This document shows, in pieces, positions 25,870 to 35,880 of a stretch of 64,000 nt of DNA. Positions within the stretch are counted from its first letter, which is position 1. The number at the start of each line of letters is the position of its first letter. The stretch is from positions 1 to 64,000 of the forward strand of contig JAWKXQ010000006.1 in assembly GCA_041396905.1 (NCBI GenBank), in the 5' to 3' direction. The notes beneath the pieces are model-generated. The model was not told the DNA's origin and ran no database searches. It worked only from the letters and a program-made list of their open reading frames with translations. The translations under genes were made by a program, and so were the position numbers. The DNA is from JACXVD01 sp020446665. GTDB taxonomy: Bacteria > Pseudomonadota > Alphaproteobacteria > Sphingomonadales > Sphingomonadaceae.

Positions 25870-28701
25870 TTGAGCGACGACCAAAACAATCCCGACACAT
25901 CTGGCCAGAATCCCGGCGAATTCGAACGTATCGATATCGTCGATGAGATGAAGACCAGCTATCTCGATTACGCGATGAGCGTGATCGTCAGCCGCGCCTT
26001 GCCTGATGTGCGAGACGGGCTGAAGCCGGTGCACCGCCGCATTCTGTTTGCCTCCAACGAAGGCGGCTATGTCTCCGGCAAGCCATTCCGCAAGAGCGCG
26101 CTGATCGTTGGCGACGTGATGGGTAAATACCACCCGCATGGCGACAGCGCGATCTATGATGCGCTCGCCCGCATGGTGCAGACTTGGTCGCTGCGGGTGC
26201 CGCTGATTGATGGTCAGGGTAACTTTGGCAGCATGGACCCTGATCCCCCGGCGGCCATGCGTTACACCGAAGCGCGGCTGGCCAAGGTCACCAATTCGCT
26301 GCTGGACGATCTCGACAAGGATACAGTCGATTTCGTCGACAACTATGATGGCAGCCGCCCTGAGCCGACTGTCTTGCCGGCACGCTTCCCCAATCTGCTG
26401 GTCAATGGCACCGGCGGTATTGCCGTGGGCATGGCGACCAATATCCCGCCGCATAATCTGGGCGAAGTGATCGATGGCTGTTTTGCCTTCATGGATAATC
26501 CGGCGATCACCAGCGAAGAGCTGATGGAATATATTCCCGGCCCGGATTTCCCCACTGCTCCGCTGATCCTCGGCCAGTCCGGCGCCCGCTCTGCCTATAC
26601 CACCGGGCGCGGTTCTGTGCTGATGCGTGCGCGACATGAGGTTGAGGAACGCAAGGGCGACCGGCGTTCCATCGTGCTCACTTCCATCCCCTATCAGGTC
26701 GGCAAATCCGGTCTGGTCGAGAAGATTGCCGAGGCCGCGAAGGAAAAGCGGATCGAAGGCATTTCCGACATTCGCGACGAATCCAGCCGCGAAGGGGTGC
26801 GCGTGGTGGTGGACCTGAAGCGCGATGCCTCTCCGGAGGTCGTGCTCAACCAGATCTGGCGCTACACGCCTGCGCAGTCGAGCTTCCCGGCGAATATGCT
26901 GGCGATCCGCGGTGGCCGCCCCGAAGTGCTGATGCTGCGTGACATCATTCAGGCCTTCATCCAGTTCCGCGAAGAGGTGATCACCCGCCGCACCAAGTTC
27001 GAGCTGAACAAGGCGCGCGAGAGGGCGCATATCTTGCTCGGCCTGGTCGTTGCCGTGTCCAATCTGGATGAAGTCGTGGCGATGATCCGCGGCTCCTCCA
27101 ATCCGGCGCAGGCGCGGGAGAAGCTGCTCACGAAAGAATGGCCGATTGGCGATATCGCGCAATATATCCAACTGGTCGAAGCCATCGAGCCGAGCGCCGA
27201 CGAGCATGGCGGCACGTATCGCCTGTCCGAACGGCAGGTGAAGGCGATCCTCGAACTGCGCCTGCATCGCCTGACCGCGCTGGGCCGCGATGAAATCGGG
27301 GATGAGCTGAAAGAGCTTTCGCTGGCGATCGAGGAATATCTCTCGATCCTGGCGGACCGGGCCAAGCTCTATGCCGTCATGCGCGAAGAGCTGCGTGAAA
27401 TCCGCGAACTTTATGCGACGCCGCGCGTGTCGGAAATCGCCCCGGCCTGGGATGGTCTCGACGATGAAGACCTGATCGAACAGGAAGACATGGTCGTCAC
27501 CGTTACCCATGGCGGCTATATCAAGCGCACCCCCCTCGCCACTTTCCGGGCGCAGGCGCGCGGCGGCAAGGGCCGCAGCGGCATGGCGACCAAGGATGAA
27601 GATGCCGTGGTCGAGATGTTCGTCACCTCGACGCACAACCCGGTGCTGTTCTTCACCAATACGGGCCGGGTCTATCGCATGAAGGTGTGGAAACTGCCGG
27701 AAGGCGGGCCTCAGACCAAGGGGCGCCCGATGGTCAATCTGCTGCCGCTGGGCGCAGAGGAAAGCGTCACCAATGTGCTGCCTCTGCCGGAAGACGAGAA
27801 TGATTGGGCATCGCTCAATATCGTCTTTGCGACGGAACAGGGCATGGTCCGCCGCAATTCCATGGATGCCTTTGCCAACATTCCGACCAACGGCAAATAT
27901 GCCATGGGCTTCGTGGAAGGCAGCGGGGATCGCCTGATCGGGGTCAAACTGCTGACCGAAGATCAGGAAATCTTCCTCGCCAGCAATTCGGGCAAGGCCA
28001 TCCGCTTTGCCGCCACTGACGCGCGCGAGACCAAGAGCCGGACCGGCATTGGTGTACGCGGCATGACGTTGAAGGATGATGCGAAAGTCGTTTCGCTCGC
28101 CGTACTCGATGCGCTGAAGGAAGATCTGGAAACGCGCGATGCCTATCTGCGCGCTGCGCCGTGGAAGAATAACGACGCCGAACCGACGCTGCCGCCCGAG
28201 AAAATGGCCGAGATGGAGGAGAAGGAAGAATTCATCCTCACCATCACCGCCAATGGCTATGGCAAGATATCCTCTGCCTATGAATATCGCACGATCGGGC
28301 GCGGCGGTCAGGGCCTGACCAATATCGGCACGCCAGACAGCAATCCGGACCGCAATGGCCCGGTGGTGGCCAGTTTCCCGGTTCGCCACGGCATGCAGCT
28401 GATGCTGGTGACCGATCAGGCCAAGCTGATCCGCTTGCCCATCGAATTCCGCCATCTGATCGAAGGCGGGTTCGAGAACCACAAGGGCTTCTCCGTCTAT
28501 GGCCGCAGTTCGTCAGGCCTGCGTATTTTCGACGTGGCCAAGGGCGAGCATATTGTCGGCGCAGCGCGGGTCGATGAAGAGGATGAGCCGGAAAACGCAG
28601 CGGAAGAGGCAGTGGTCGAGGAAATGGTTGGCCGCACGGCCGATGAAACGGAAATCCCCGACCAGCCAGTCCGCGATGATCCGCAGGATAATGAAGGATA
28701 G
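25870..28701 (+). CDS. gyrA: DNA gyrase subunit A
   Basis: This 943-residue type II topoisomerase subunit cuts and rejoins DNA. The catalytic tyrosine is in AAMRYTEARL. The quinolone-determining region reads HPHGDSAIYDALARM, with Ser and Asp at the positions of E. coli S83 and D87, so no common resistance change is seen. The GyrA box appears as QARGGKGRSG. The reading frame begins with TTG at 25870 (encoded SDDQNNPD follows); no strong ribosome-binding site is visible, and the next ATG lies 26 codons in. The C-terminus is acidic. It is longer than the E. coli protein by about 70 residues. Confidence 0.97.
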   Translation: MSDDQNNPDTSGQNPGEFERIDIVDEMKTSYLDYAMSVIVSRALPDVRDGLKPVHRRILFASNEGGYVSGKPFRKSALIVGDVMGKYHPHGDSAIYDALARMVQTWSLRVPLIDGQGNFGSMDPDPPAAMRYTEARLAKVTNSLLDDLDKDTVDFVDNYDGSRPEPTVLPARFPNLLVNGTGGIAVGMATNIPPHNLGEVIDGCFAFMDNPAITSEELMEYIPGPDFPTAPLILGQSGARSAYTTGRGSVLMRARHEVEERKGDRRSIVLTSIPYQVGKSGLVEKIAEAAKEKRIEGISDIRDESSREGVRVVVDLKRDASPEVVLNQIWRYTPAQSSFPANMLAIRGGRPEVLMLRDIIQAFIQFREEVITRRTKFELNKARERAHILLGLVVAVSNLDEVVAMIRGSSNPAQAREKLLTKEWPIGDIAQYIQLVEAIEPSADEHGGTYRLSERQVKAILELRLHRLTALGRDEIGDELKELSLAIEEYLSILADRAKLYAVMREELREIRELYATPRVSEIAPAWDGLDDEDLIEQEDMVVTVTHGGYIKRTPLATFRAQARGGKGRSGMATKDEDAVVEMFVTSTHNPVLFFTNTGRVYRMKVWKLPEGGPQTKGRPMVNLLPLGAEESVTNVLPLPEDENDWASLNIVFATEQGMVRRNSMDAFANIPTNGKYAMGFVEGSGDRLIGVKLLTEDQEIFLASNSGKAIRFAATDARETKSRTGIGVRGMTLKDDAKVVSLAVLDALKEDLETRDAYLRAAPWKNNDAEPTLPPEKMAEMEEKEEFILTITANGYGKISSAYEYRTIGRGGQGLTNIGTPDSNPDRNGPVVASFPVRHGMQLMLVTDQAKLIRLPIEFRHLIEGGFENHKGFSVYGRSSSGLRIFDVAKGEHIVGAARVDEEDEPENAAEEAVVEEMVGRTADETEIPDQPVRDDPQDNEG

Positions 28702-28707
28702 GCACAG

Positions 28708-29544
28708 ATGAAGGTCGAGCGATCCGGTCAGCCCTTTGGGGCAAATGTCACGGAAATTGACCTCGCCGGGCCGCTCGACCCTGATCTCATCAGCGCCATT
28801 CGCGCGGCTTGGCAGGACCATGGCGTGCTCGCCTTTCCCGGACAGTCGATGGACGACGCCGCGCTTGAACGCTTTACGCTCGCCATGGGCGGCTTTGGCG
28901 AGGATCCCTATTTCGACACGCTTCCCGGCAGCGATCATGTCGCGGCGATCCTGCGCGAAGCGGAGGAGCAAACCCCGCTCTTTGCCGAGGCATGGCACAG
29001 TGACTGGAGCTTTCTGCCAGATCCGCCCTCTGGCACATGCCTGCTCGGGATCGATATACCCCCTACCGGCGGCGATACCCTGTTTGCAGACCAGCGCGCG
29101 GCCTTTGCCGCCCTGCCCGCAGAAAAGCAGGCGCTCTGTCGCAGCCTCACCGCGATCCACAGCGCGCGGGCAGCCTATGCGCCCGATGGCGCCTATGGCG
29201 AACAGGATGAAGGGCGCAGCATGGCAATTCGCCCGGATGAAAGCGCGCGGGCGACCCGCAGCCATCCGCTGGTGCTGACCCATCCGGAAACGGGTGAGGA
29301 GGCGCTGTTCAGCTGCGGCGGCTATATTATCGGGATTGAAGGGATGGAAGGCGAAGCGGCTTTCAAACTGCTGGTTGAGCTGCTCGCCTGGCAGACCGAT
29401 GATCGGTTTGTCTATCGCCACCGCTGGGAAGCGGGCACGCTGGTGATGTGGGATAATCGCCGGGTGCTGCACCGCGCCACAGGCGGCTATGAAGGCCACC
29501 GGCGCGAATTGCACCGCACCACGATTGCCGCCTGGCAGGGCTGA
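28708..29544 (+). CDS. TauD/TfdA family dioxygenase
   Basis: The 278-residue protein is a 2-oxoglutarate-dependent non-heme iron oxygenase. The iron-binding HxD is in AWHSDWSF, the distal histidine is in RRVLHRAT, and the 2-oxoglutarate-binding arginine lies in HRRELHRTTI. Substrates in this family include taurine, alkyl sulfates and 2,4-D; none can be assigned here. It starts 6 bases after gyrA and may be read through from it. Confidence 0.88.
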   Translation: MKVERSGQPFGANVTEIDLAGPLDPDLISAIRAAWQDHGVLAFPGQSMDDAALERFTLAMGGFGEDPYFDTLPGSDHVAAILREAEEQTPLFAEAWHSDWSFLPDPPSGTCLLGIDIPPTGGDTLFADQRAAFAALPAEKQALCRSLTAIHSARAAYAPDGAYGEQDEGRSMAIRPDESARATRSHPLVLTHPETGEEALFSCGGYIIGIEGMEGEAAFKLLVELLAWQTDDRFVYRHRWEAGTLVMWDNRRVLHRATGGYEGHRRELHRTTIAAWQG

Positions 29545-29557
29545 AGCGCGCCTTGCG

Positions 29558-30205
29558 TCAGGCGCGATGCTCGCGCCGCAATTGCTGGATCACACCTGTG
29601 CAGATCAGGAACTGGCCGAAATAATAGAGCGGCCAGATCAGCAGATCGGGCAGCGGAGCCAGATCAATCGGGCCAAGGCGGCTGAAGATCAGCCAGTCTG
29701 AAATGACGAACAGCACGGCCCCCACGCCGACACGGTAGCGCGGAAAACGGCTCATCCACGCAGTGCTCGCCATGCCGCCCAAGGCAAGGCCATAGAGCGC
29801 GATTTGCCATGACCCTGAGAGCAGCCAGCACAGCAGCGGAGTGCCGATCAGCAGCGCCACGGCCAGTGCCTTCTGGCTGGGGGTTGCCTGTTTGCGCGGG
29901 TAGCGCAGGTAAAAGGCAATCGCCACCACATGGCCAAGGAAGAACAGCGCGCCGCCCACTTCGAACCAGTTCTCGATCGCCATGTCGCCCGCTGCGCCCA
30001 GCGCCATGACCAGAGCGATCCAGCGCGCTTCAACTCCGCGAAAGCGCAGCAGCGCATAGGCGGCGAGCAGCCCCACCCCGGCGCCCTTGATCAGTGTCTT
30101 CCACACATCGGCCAGTTGCCCGTCTTTCAGGACGTAAAAGGCGATTGCGGCGACGATGCTCGCCAGCAGCAGAGGGCGGTGTTCGATGAGCGCGCGCTTG
30201 GTCAT
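29558..30205 (-). CDS. YhhN/TMEM86-family membrane protein
   Basis: The 215-residue protein has about eight hydrophobic segments and the YhhN family pattern, including EVGGALFFLGHVVAIAFYLRY and ISDWLIFSRL. Members are related to lysoplasmalogenases, which cleave the vinyl-ether bond of lysoplasmalogens; activity in this organism is unproven. It converges on the TauD gene (13 bases between) and is divergent from trmFO. Confidence 0.8.
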   Translation of the reverse strand: MTKRALIEHRPLLLASIVAAIAFYVLKDGQLADVWKTLIKGAGVGLLAAYALLRFRGVEARWIALVMALGAAGDMAIENWFEVGGALFFLGHVVAIAFYLRYPRKQATPSQKALAVALLIGTPLLCWLLSGSWQIALYGLALGGMASTAWMSRFPRYRVGVGAVLFVISDWLIFSRLGPIDLAPLPDLLIWPLYYFGQFLICTGVIQQLRREHRA

Positions 30206-30254
30206 GCGGCTTTGTGGACTTGAAGCCCTTCCCCCGCAAGACTAGGTGCCGCGC

Positions 30255-31625
30255 ATGACGCATGACATCCACATAATTGGCGGCGGTCTCGCCGGCAGCG
30301 AGGCCGCATGGCAACTGGCGCAGCGCGGGTTCAAGGTTCGCCTGTCCGAAATGCGCGGCAGCGGCGAAACCACTCCGGCGCACCAGACAGACGGGCTGGC
30401 CGAGCTGGTCTGCTCCAATTCCTTCCGCTCGGACGATGACGAGAAAAATGCCGTGGGCCTGCTGCACCACGAAATGCGGCGGCTGGACAGCATCATCATG
30501 CGCGCTGGCGAAACCGCACGCGTTCCCGCAGGCTCAGCCATGGCGGTTGACCGCGATGTCTTTTCCGCTGGGGTGCAGCGCGCGCTGGAAGAGCATCCGA
30601 ATATCACCATTGTGCGGGAAAAGGTCGACGCCCTGCCCGCCTCTGGCCCGACCATCGTCGCCACCGGACCGCTCACCGCAGCATCGCTGGCTGAAAGCAT
30701 CGTGCAGGCAACCGGGGAGGACCGGCTGGCCTTCTTCGATGCCATTGCCCCCATCGTCCACCGCGATTCCATCGACATGAGCAAGGCCTGGATCCAGTCC
30801 CGCTGGAACAAGACCACGGCCGCCAGCAATGAAGGTGGCGATTACATCAATTGCCCCATGACGAAGGAGCAATACGAAACCTTCGTTCAGGGCCTGCTCG
30901 ATGCCGAGAAAGGCGAGTTCAAGGAGTGGGAAGCCGACACGCCCTATTTCGATGGCTGCATGCCGATTGAAGTTATGGCGGAGCGCGGATTGGAAACATT
31001 GCGCTATGGCCCGATGAAGGGTGTCGGGCTGGATAACCCGCATGACCGCACCGAAGAGCACCCGCAGGGCCGCTGGCCCTATGCAGTGGTCCAGCTGCGG
31101 CAGGACAACAAGCTGGGCACTTTGTGGAACATGGTCGGTTTCCAGACCAAGATGAAATATGGCGCGCAAGTGGATCTGTTCCGCACCATTCCGGGGCTGG
31201 AGAATGCCGAGTTTGCGCGGTTGGGCGGGCTGCATCGCAACACTTTCATCAACTCGCCGCTGGTGCTGGATCGCCAGCTTCGGCTGAAGAATGCGCCGCA
31301 TATCCGCTTTGCCGGGCAAGTCACCGGGTGTGAAGGTTATGTCGAAAGTTCAGCGGTCGGGCTGATGGCGGGGCTGATGGCAGCAAGCGAATTGGCCAGG
31401 CGCGAATGGCAGGCACCGCCGCGTAGCACGGCGATGGGGGCTCTGCTCTCGCACATTACCGGCGATGCTGAAACCGAAACCTTCCAGCCGATGAATGTCA
31501 ATTTCGGCCTGTTCCCGCCGCTGGCAGGCAAGGTGCACAAAAAAGCGCGCAAGGAAGCCTATACAGGCCGGGCCAAGGCCGATTTCGGCGCATGGATGGC
31601 CGAGGCTGATCTCCAGCCAGCCTAA
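30255..31625 (+). CDS. trmFO: Methylenetetrahydrofolate-tRNA-(uracil-5-)-methyltransferase TrmFO
   Basis: The 456-residue flavoprotein methylates U54 of tRNA using methylenetetrahydrofolate. The FAD-binding GGGLAGSEAAWQLAQRG is at the N-terminus; LVCSNSFRSDD, AMAVDRDVFS and GQVTGCEGYVESSA are TrmFO signatures. I chose ATG 30255; an in-frame GTG at 30246 adds three residues. Its stop overlaps the stop of the convergent EF-hand gene by three bases. Confidence 0.95.
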   Translation: MTHDIHIIGGGLAGSEAAWQLAQRGFKVRLSEMRGSGETTPAHQTDGLAELVCSNSFRSDDDEKNAVGLLHHEMRRLDSIIMRAGETARVPAGSAMAVDRDVFSAGVQRALEEHPNITIVREKVDALPASGPTIVATGPLTAASLAESIVQATGEDRLAFFDAIAPIVHRDSIDMSKAWIQSRWNKTTAASNEGGDYINCPMTKEQYETFVQGLLDAEKGEFKEWEADTPYFDGCMPIEVMAERGLETLRYGPMKGVGLDNPHDRTEEHPQGRWPYAVVQLRQDNKLGTLWNMVGFQTKMKYGAQVDLFRTIPGLENAEFARLGGLHRNTFINSPLVLDRQLRLKNAPHIRFAGQVTGCEGYVESSAVGLMAGLMAASELARREWQAPPRSTAMGALLSHITGDAETETFQPMNVNFGLFPPLAGKVHKKARKEAYTGRAKADFGAWMAEADLQPA

Positions 31626-32083
31626 CAGCGGCAGGCGGGTTTTTGCTTGCTCCGTTTGGGCGCAGTGGCAGCAAATTCCTCCGGCGTCAGCTCATTGTCG
31701 CGATTGGCATCCGCGCCTTCAAAGCGGTCCACCGTCGCCACTGCCCATTCCTCGAATGTCAGCAGATTGTTCCCATCCTTGTCCAGCTTGCGAAAGGCGT
31801 CGGTGCGGGTGGAGAGCATTTCCGTGCGGGAAATCTTGCGGTCGCGGTTGCGATCATAGCGGAAAAATCGGCGCTCCTCGCGGGTCAGCTCGGTTGCTTC
31901 GGGCGGCGCGGGGCCGGTCATACCGGACACATCGGCCACTGGCAGGCTATCGTCTGGCATCGCAGCGGGGATCGGCTCCGGCGGGGGAGCGCCCTTTTCG
32001 ACTTCCGCCCTGCCCTGCCACCAGAACAGCCCGACACCGACCATGATAAGGGCCAGAAATGCCCCAAGGATTGTCCGGTTCAT
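31622..32083 (-). CDS. Membrane-anchored EF-hand protein
   Basis: The protein of 153 residues has an N-terminal hydrophobic anchor (residues 5-22) and three EF-hand-type loops: DRNRDRKISRTE, DKDGNNLLTFEE and DANRDNELTPEE. Each loop has acidic or Asn residues at positions 1, 3 and 5 and Glu at 12, so calcium binding is likely. The tail ends in CRC. Function is unknown; related EF-hand proteins are common in this order. Confidence 0.82.
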   Translation of the reverse strand: MNRTILGAFLALIMVGVGLFWWQGRAEVEKGAPPPEPIPAAMPDDSLPVADVSGMTGPAPPEATELTREERRFFRYDRNRDRKISRTEMLSTRTDAFRKLDKDGNNLLTFEEWAVATVDRFEGADANRDNELTPEEFAATAPKRSKQKPACRC

Positions 32084-32115
32084 CGCCCAACTCCTTCGTC
32101 AGACGCCAGCATAGC

Positions 32116-32784
32116 CTAACGCCCGAACATGCCAAGCCGCAGCACCGCCAGCGTCGCGCTTCGGCTGCCCAGCATTTCCGGATCGCCCCGTTTCGCGGCG
32201 CGGCGCGCAAGCCCGTCCAGCACCGCCAGCGGCCGCAAGGGCCGAGGTAAGCGAACTGCTGGTGATTGGGCGACATGTTCCTGCACAAGACCGCCCAGCA
32301 TGTCCCGCTCAACTGGTGTGGAAAGTTTCCCCCACAGATCAACCAGAGCCCAACGCCGCGCCGCCGCCTCAGCCGGGCTGGCAGCGCCCCCTGCCCCCTG
32401 CAAGCGCGCGAGGCCCGCAAAGGCATCAGCGCGGCCCTGCGCAAAGGCCAGGGCAGAGGCTGCAGACAGAGGCGGTTCCACCAGCAATTCCTCCCAGCCG
32501 GAAACCAGCGCCTGCAAGGCTGGATCAATCCCCTGACAATGCTGGCCCAGCGCATCGAGGATCGGGTCCCCCCTTGCCCGCATGGTAACCGGTTTGCCCA
32601 GCTCATCCCGCCACCAGGCCAGGCGAATTTGCGCCAGCATCGGCTCATTTGCCTGTGCGACCAGCTGGCCCAGACGGGCATCGAAGGCAAAGAACAGACC
32701 AAACATGAACCGCGCCTCGCCCGCACCATAGCCGAGGGCGAGACGCTGAATGAGCGGAAGGTCAGGCGGGTTGGCAAAATCCAT
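32116..32784 (-). CDS. Squalene/phytoene synthase-like protein
   Basis: The 222-residue product resembles the N-terminal part of trans-isoprenyl head-to-head synthases (RFMFGLFFAFDARLGQLV; AQIRLAWWRDEL). I see no complete DxxxD pair of the catalytic enzymes, so it is closer to the NDUFAF6/short phytoene-synthase-like group, whose role is unclear. ATG 32784 (MDFANPPDLP) is preferred over the TTG at 32802. No carotenoid genes are adjacent. Confidence 0.72.
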   Translation of the reverse strand: MDFANPPDLPLIQRLALGYGAGEARFMFGLFFAFDARLGQLVAQANEPMLAQIRLAWWRDELGKPVTMRARGDPILDALGQHCQGIDPALQALVSGWEELLVEPPLSAASALAFAQGRADAFAGLARLQGAGGAASPAEAAARRWALVDLWGKLSTPVERDMLGGLVQEHVAQSPAVRLPRPLRPLAVLDGLARRAAKRGDPEMLGSRSATLAVLRLGMFGR

Positions 32785-32879
32785 GGGCGTTCGCGCTTTC
32801 AACCGGAGCTTTGGGAAAGGTCAAGCCGAACCGCCATTTCGGGATAAGAACGATCCCCTTTTGGCTAACAAATCCTTCA

Positions 32880-32898
32880 TTAACTACGAGCATTGGGT
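32880..32898 (+). promoter_or_regulatory. TTAACT-N7-TTGGGT element upstream of the first TadG-like gene
   Basis: TTAACT is followed after seven bases by TTGGGT, 69 bases before the ATG at 32967. Related elements lie upstream of the next transcription units in the cluster. TTAAC matches the CtrA half-site in its first five bases. Regulatory role is inferred. Confidence 0.4.
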
Positions 32899-32966
32899 TA
32901 TTGCAAACCACATATGGTCCATTGGCATAGTTGAGTGGGTGTGTCTCACGCAACGGGTAATGAAAA

Positions 32967-34556
32967 ATGGGCAAATTCAGCAGTTTCTGCAAGCGACTCC
33001 GCCGGGACAAGAGCGGCAATGCAGCCATGATCGTGGCGCTGGGTATCCCTGCGCTGATCGGCGGCACCGGGCTCGCCGTGGATACAGCCCAATGGTATCT
33101 GTGGAAGCGTGAGCTGCAATTTGCCGTTGACCAGGCGGCGATTGCAGGTGCCTGGGCCCGTTCTGATGAGGATACGGAAGACAGCTATATCGAGCGGGCT
33201 TCGCAGGAATTTACTGCAAACCTCACCGTGGTGGCTGATTTCGCGACCCAGCCGACTGTGCAGCTCGCCAATTTCTCTGGTGGTTCAGGCAACAGCGTGG
33301 CGGTTTCAGCCACGGCGACCAGACACCTGCCCTTTTCCGGCTTCCTCACCGGTGAAGCAGCAACGATCTATGCCTATGCGCAAGCGAGCTTTGAAGAGGG
33401 GGCGACTTTCACTTCCTGCCTCATCGCGGTTGATGATGATGCCGATGGGGCCATCACCATTGGCGGTTCCTCCGTCCTGACGGCCAGCTGCGGCCTTGCC
33501 GCGCTTTCCACCAGCGACGAAGCGATCAGGGTCAACGGCAATCCGGAGATCGACGCCGGCTGGGTGCTTGCCGCTGGCGGGATCGACGACTGGTTCGATA
33601 CCAATACCGACGATACCGTCCTGGAACATCTGGAAGGTCTGACGGACCCGTTCGAGGATCTCTCCCCCCCGAACCCGACGGAAAGCCAGGTGGCGCGCAC
33701 CTATAGCTGCACCGCACCCACGCCGCAGACCACCGCAGATGTCTATGAGGTAGTGACCTATAGCTACAGCTATTATCGCGGGGCCAACCAGAACAATGCG
33801 AACCCTTATAACTACTCCAATCCACGGCCCAGCAGCTCGGTAGAAGCGACAAGGCTTGACCAGATCGTGCCGGCCGGAACCAATGACGGCACGGTAACCA
33901 CCACTTCAACCAGCTGGACCAATATTTCTGGCAATGGTGGCAACCGTATCTGGGAAGTGCGCACCACCACAACGGCCACGACCTATTCCAACACCTACAC
34001 GGATAATGGCGTGCCGCAGGGTACCATGCTGCCCGGCACTTACACCGGCGGCATGCACATTGGCTGTAACACGACCTTCTCAACCGGTGTCTATATCCTC
34101 AACGGCGGAACTCTGAAGATCACTGGCCAGTATGAAGTGACCGGGTCCAACGTGATGTTCGTCCTCAAGAATGGCGCCAGCATCGATATCGCCGGTGGCG
34201 CCAATATCAATCTGACCGCCATCCAGGCGTCTGACCTGATTGCTCGCGGCGTTACCGCTGCACAGGCGGACAAGCTGGCGGGGATGCTGGTGTTTGAAGA
34301 CCGGGACTCCACGGCCGGCGGCAACGGTAACAAGATCAATGGCAATTCCGCCACGATCCTGAATGGCACGATTTACCTGCCCAATAGCGGAATTGATTTC
34401 TCCGGCACGGCATCGGTAACCAGCCAGTGCCTGATGATTGCTGCGGCGACAATCAAGCTGACAGGCACAACCAATATGACGAGCTTCTGCCCTACGGACG
34501 AAGATCCCAGTATTACTGTGCTTTCCACCACTCCCAGCGTGAAACTGGTGGCATGA
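32967..34556 (+). CDS. TadG-like protein with beta-rich C-terminal domain
   Basis: The 529-residue protein has a TadE/TadG-type N-terminus: a basic stretch, then KSGNAAMIVALGIPALIGGTG as a single membrane segment (about 20-36), then LQFAVDQAAIAGAWA. The rest is outside the cytoplasm. Residues about 365-500 contain short Gly/Asn/Thr-rich strands (GGTLKITGQYEVTGSNVMFV; NGASIDIAGGANINLT) that look like a parallel beta-helix. Pairs of cysteines occur in the ectodomain. There is no VWA motif, unlike the three paralogues further right. It is first in a run with two TadE-like genes. Confidence 0.75.
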   Translation: MGKFSSFCKRLRRDKSGNAAMIVALGIPALIGGTGLAVDTAQWYLWKRELQFAVDQAAIAGAWARSDEDTEDSYIERASQEFTANLTVVADFATQPTVQLANFSGGSGNSVAVSATATRHLPFSGFLTGEAATIYAYAQASFEEGATFTSCLIAVDDDADGAITIGGSSVLTASCGLAALSTSDEAIRVNGNPEIDAGWVLAAGGIDDWFDTNTDDTVLEHLEGLTDPFEDLSPPNPTESQVARTYSCTAPTPQTTADVYEVVTYSYSYYRGANQNNANPYNYSNPRPSSSVEATRLDQIVPAGTNDGTVTTTSTSWTNISGNGGNRIWEVRTTTTATTYSNTYTDNGVPQGTMLPGTYTGGMHIGCNTTFSTGVYILNGGTLKITGQYEVTGSNVMFVLKNGASIDIAGGANINLTAIQASDLIARGVTAAQADKLAGMLVFEDRDSTAGGNGNKINGNSATILNGTIYLPNSGIDFSGTASVTSQCLMIAAATIKLTGTTNMTSFCPTDEDPSITVLSTTPSVKLVA

Positions 34557-35015
34557 TGATGATGCGAAGATTCCTGCCTGCCCTTGCCCATATCGGGCAT
34601 GACCAGCGCGGCTCGATGGCTATCGAAACTGCCGTCGTCATTCCCGTGCTCGCTATTCTCGCCCTGGGCGGATTCGAAGCGAGCAGCATCGTCGCGCGCC
34701 AGACCGAGTTGCAAAGCGCAGCGGCAGAGGCAGCGGCCATCGTGCGCGCGGCCAAGCCTGATACGGCGGCCAAGCGCACAACCATCAAGGAAGTCATCGC
34801 GGCATCCACCGGTATTGCTGCTGAGAATATTGCCGTGACCGAGATATATCGGTGCAGCACCGACGCCGATTACATCACCAATGACAATTCCTGCAGCGAT
34901 TCCGATCTGCTCTCTACCTATATCAAGATAGTGAGGTGGTCCCGCCTTCTTGGACAGTTTGGCGGCTGAGTTACTAATCCCGGATGTCGTTCATGCCGCC
35001 TGTTTGATCATCAGA

Positions 35016-35880
35016 TCATGGGGCATGCCCCCATGATCTGATTGCTCCGATCCGCCGATAGGCCTCGACCGGGGTTCTCCCGGCCAGGCCCGAGTGCGGA
35101 CGCTGAGTGTTGTAATAGGTGATCCATCGGCCAAGACCAGCCTTCAGCTCCGATCCGGTCTCGAAAGCGTGGAGGTAGACGCACTCATTACTTCAGGGAT
35201 CGCCAGAGGCGTTCGATGAAGACGTTGTCCATCCACCGGCCCCGGCCATCCATGCTGATGCGGACATCGGCATCGCGCAGCACGCTGGTGAAGGCTTGCG
35301 ACGTAAACTGACTGCCCTGGTCCGTGTTGAAGATCTCGGGCCGACCATAACGGGCCAGCGCCTCTCAAGCGCCGCGACACAGAAGCCAGCGTCCATCGTG
35401 TTCGACAGCCGCCAGGCCAGGACCTTGCGGGTCGCCCAGTCCATGATCGCCACCAGGTACAGGAAGCCGCGCCGCATCGGGATGTAGGTCACGTCGGCGC
35501 ACCAGACGTGGTTGGGCCGCTCGATCGCCAGCTTGCGCAGCAAGTATGGATAGACCCGGTGCTGCGGATGGGGATCGCTCGTGCGCGGCCGTTGGTAGAT
35601 CGGCGTCAGGCCCATCTTCGTCATCAGCCGTCGTGCCCGCCGGCGACCGACCTCATGGCCTGCACGCCGCAGGTGCCGCGCCTACCTGGCGGCTGCCATA
35701 CCACGGGCACTCCATGAAGGTCTCGTCGATCACCGTCATCAGTGCCAGCGTCTCGTCCGTTTCCGGCACCGGGGCGTAGTAATAGGACGAACGGCTGATC
35801 CGCAGCAGACGGCACTGCGCCGTGATCGACAGGCGATCGTGAGCAGGTTCGACCATCGCCCGCCTCCGGTCCACGCTCAT
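35016..35880 (-). pseudogene. IS3-family OrfB transposase, multiply frameshifted
   Basis: DDE recombinase segments are recognisable but in different frames. They include HDRLSITAQCRLLRISRSSY, RPNHVWCADVTYIPMRRGFL (first Asp), IFNTDQGSQFT (second Asp) and WMDNVFIERLWRSLK (Glu), followed by YNTQRPHSGLAGRTPVEAYR. At least three single-base indels separate them, near 35690, 35365 and 35190. The transposase is non-functional as written; either the IS has decayed or the sequence contains errors. Confidence 0.85.

Noticed and set aside
25729..28482. Very long minus-strand open frame (917 codons)
   Set aside because: It lies entirely opposite gyrA, whose codon bias leaves the antisense frame open; the translated sequence looks like no protein family.
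25870..28701. Quinolone-resistance change in gyrA
   Set aside because: The determining region carries Ser and Asp at the usual sensitive positions; no resistance allele is visible.
35012..35040. Strong hairpin CAGATCATGGGG near the IS left end as a chromosomal terminator or operator
   Set aside because: It lies inside the IS at the end of OrfB, so it is part of the element and not host regulation.
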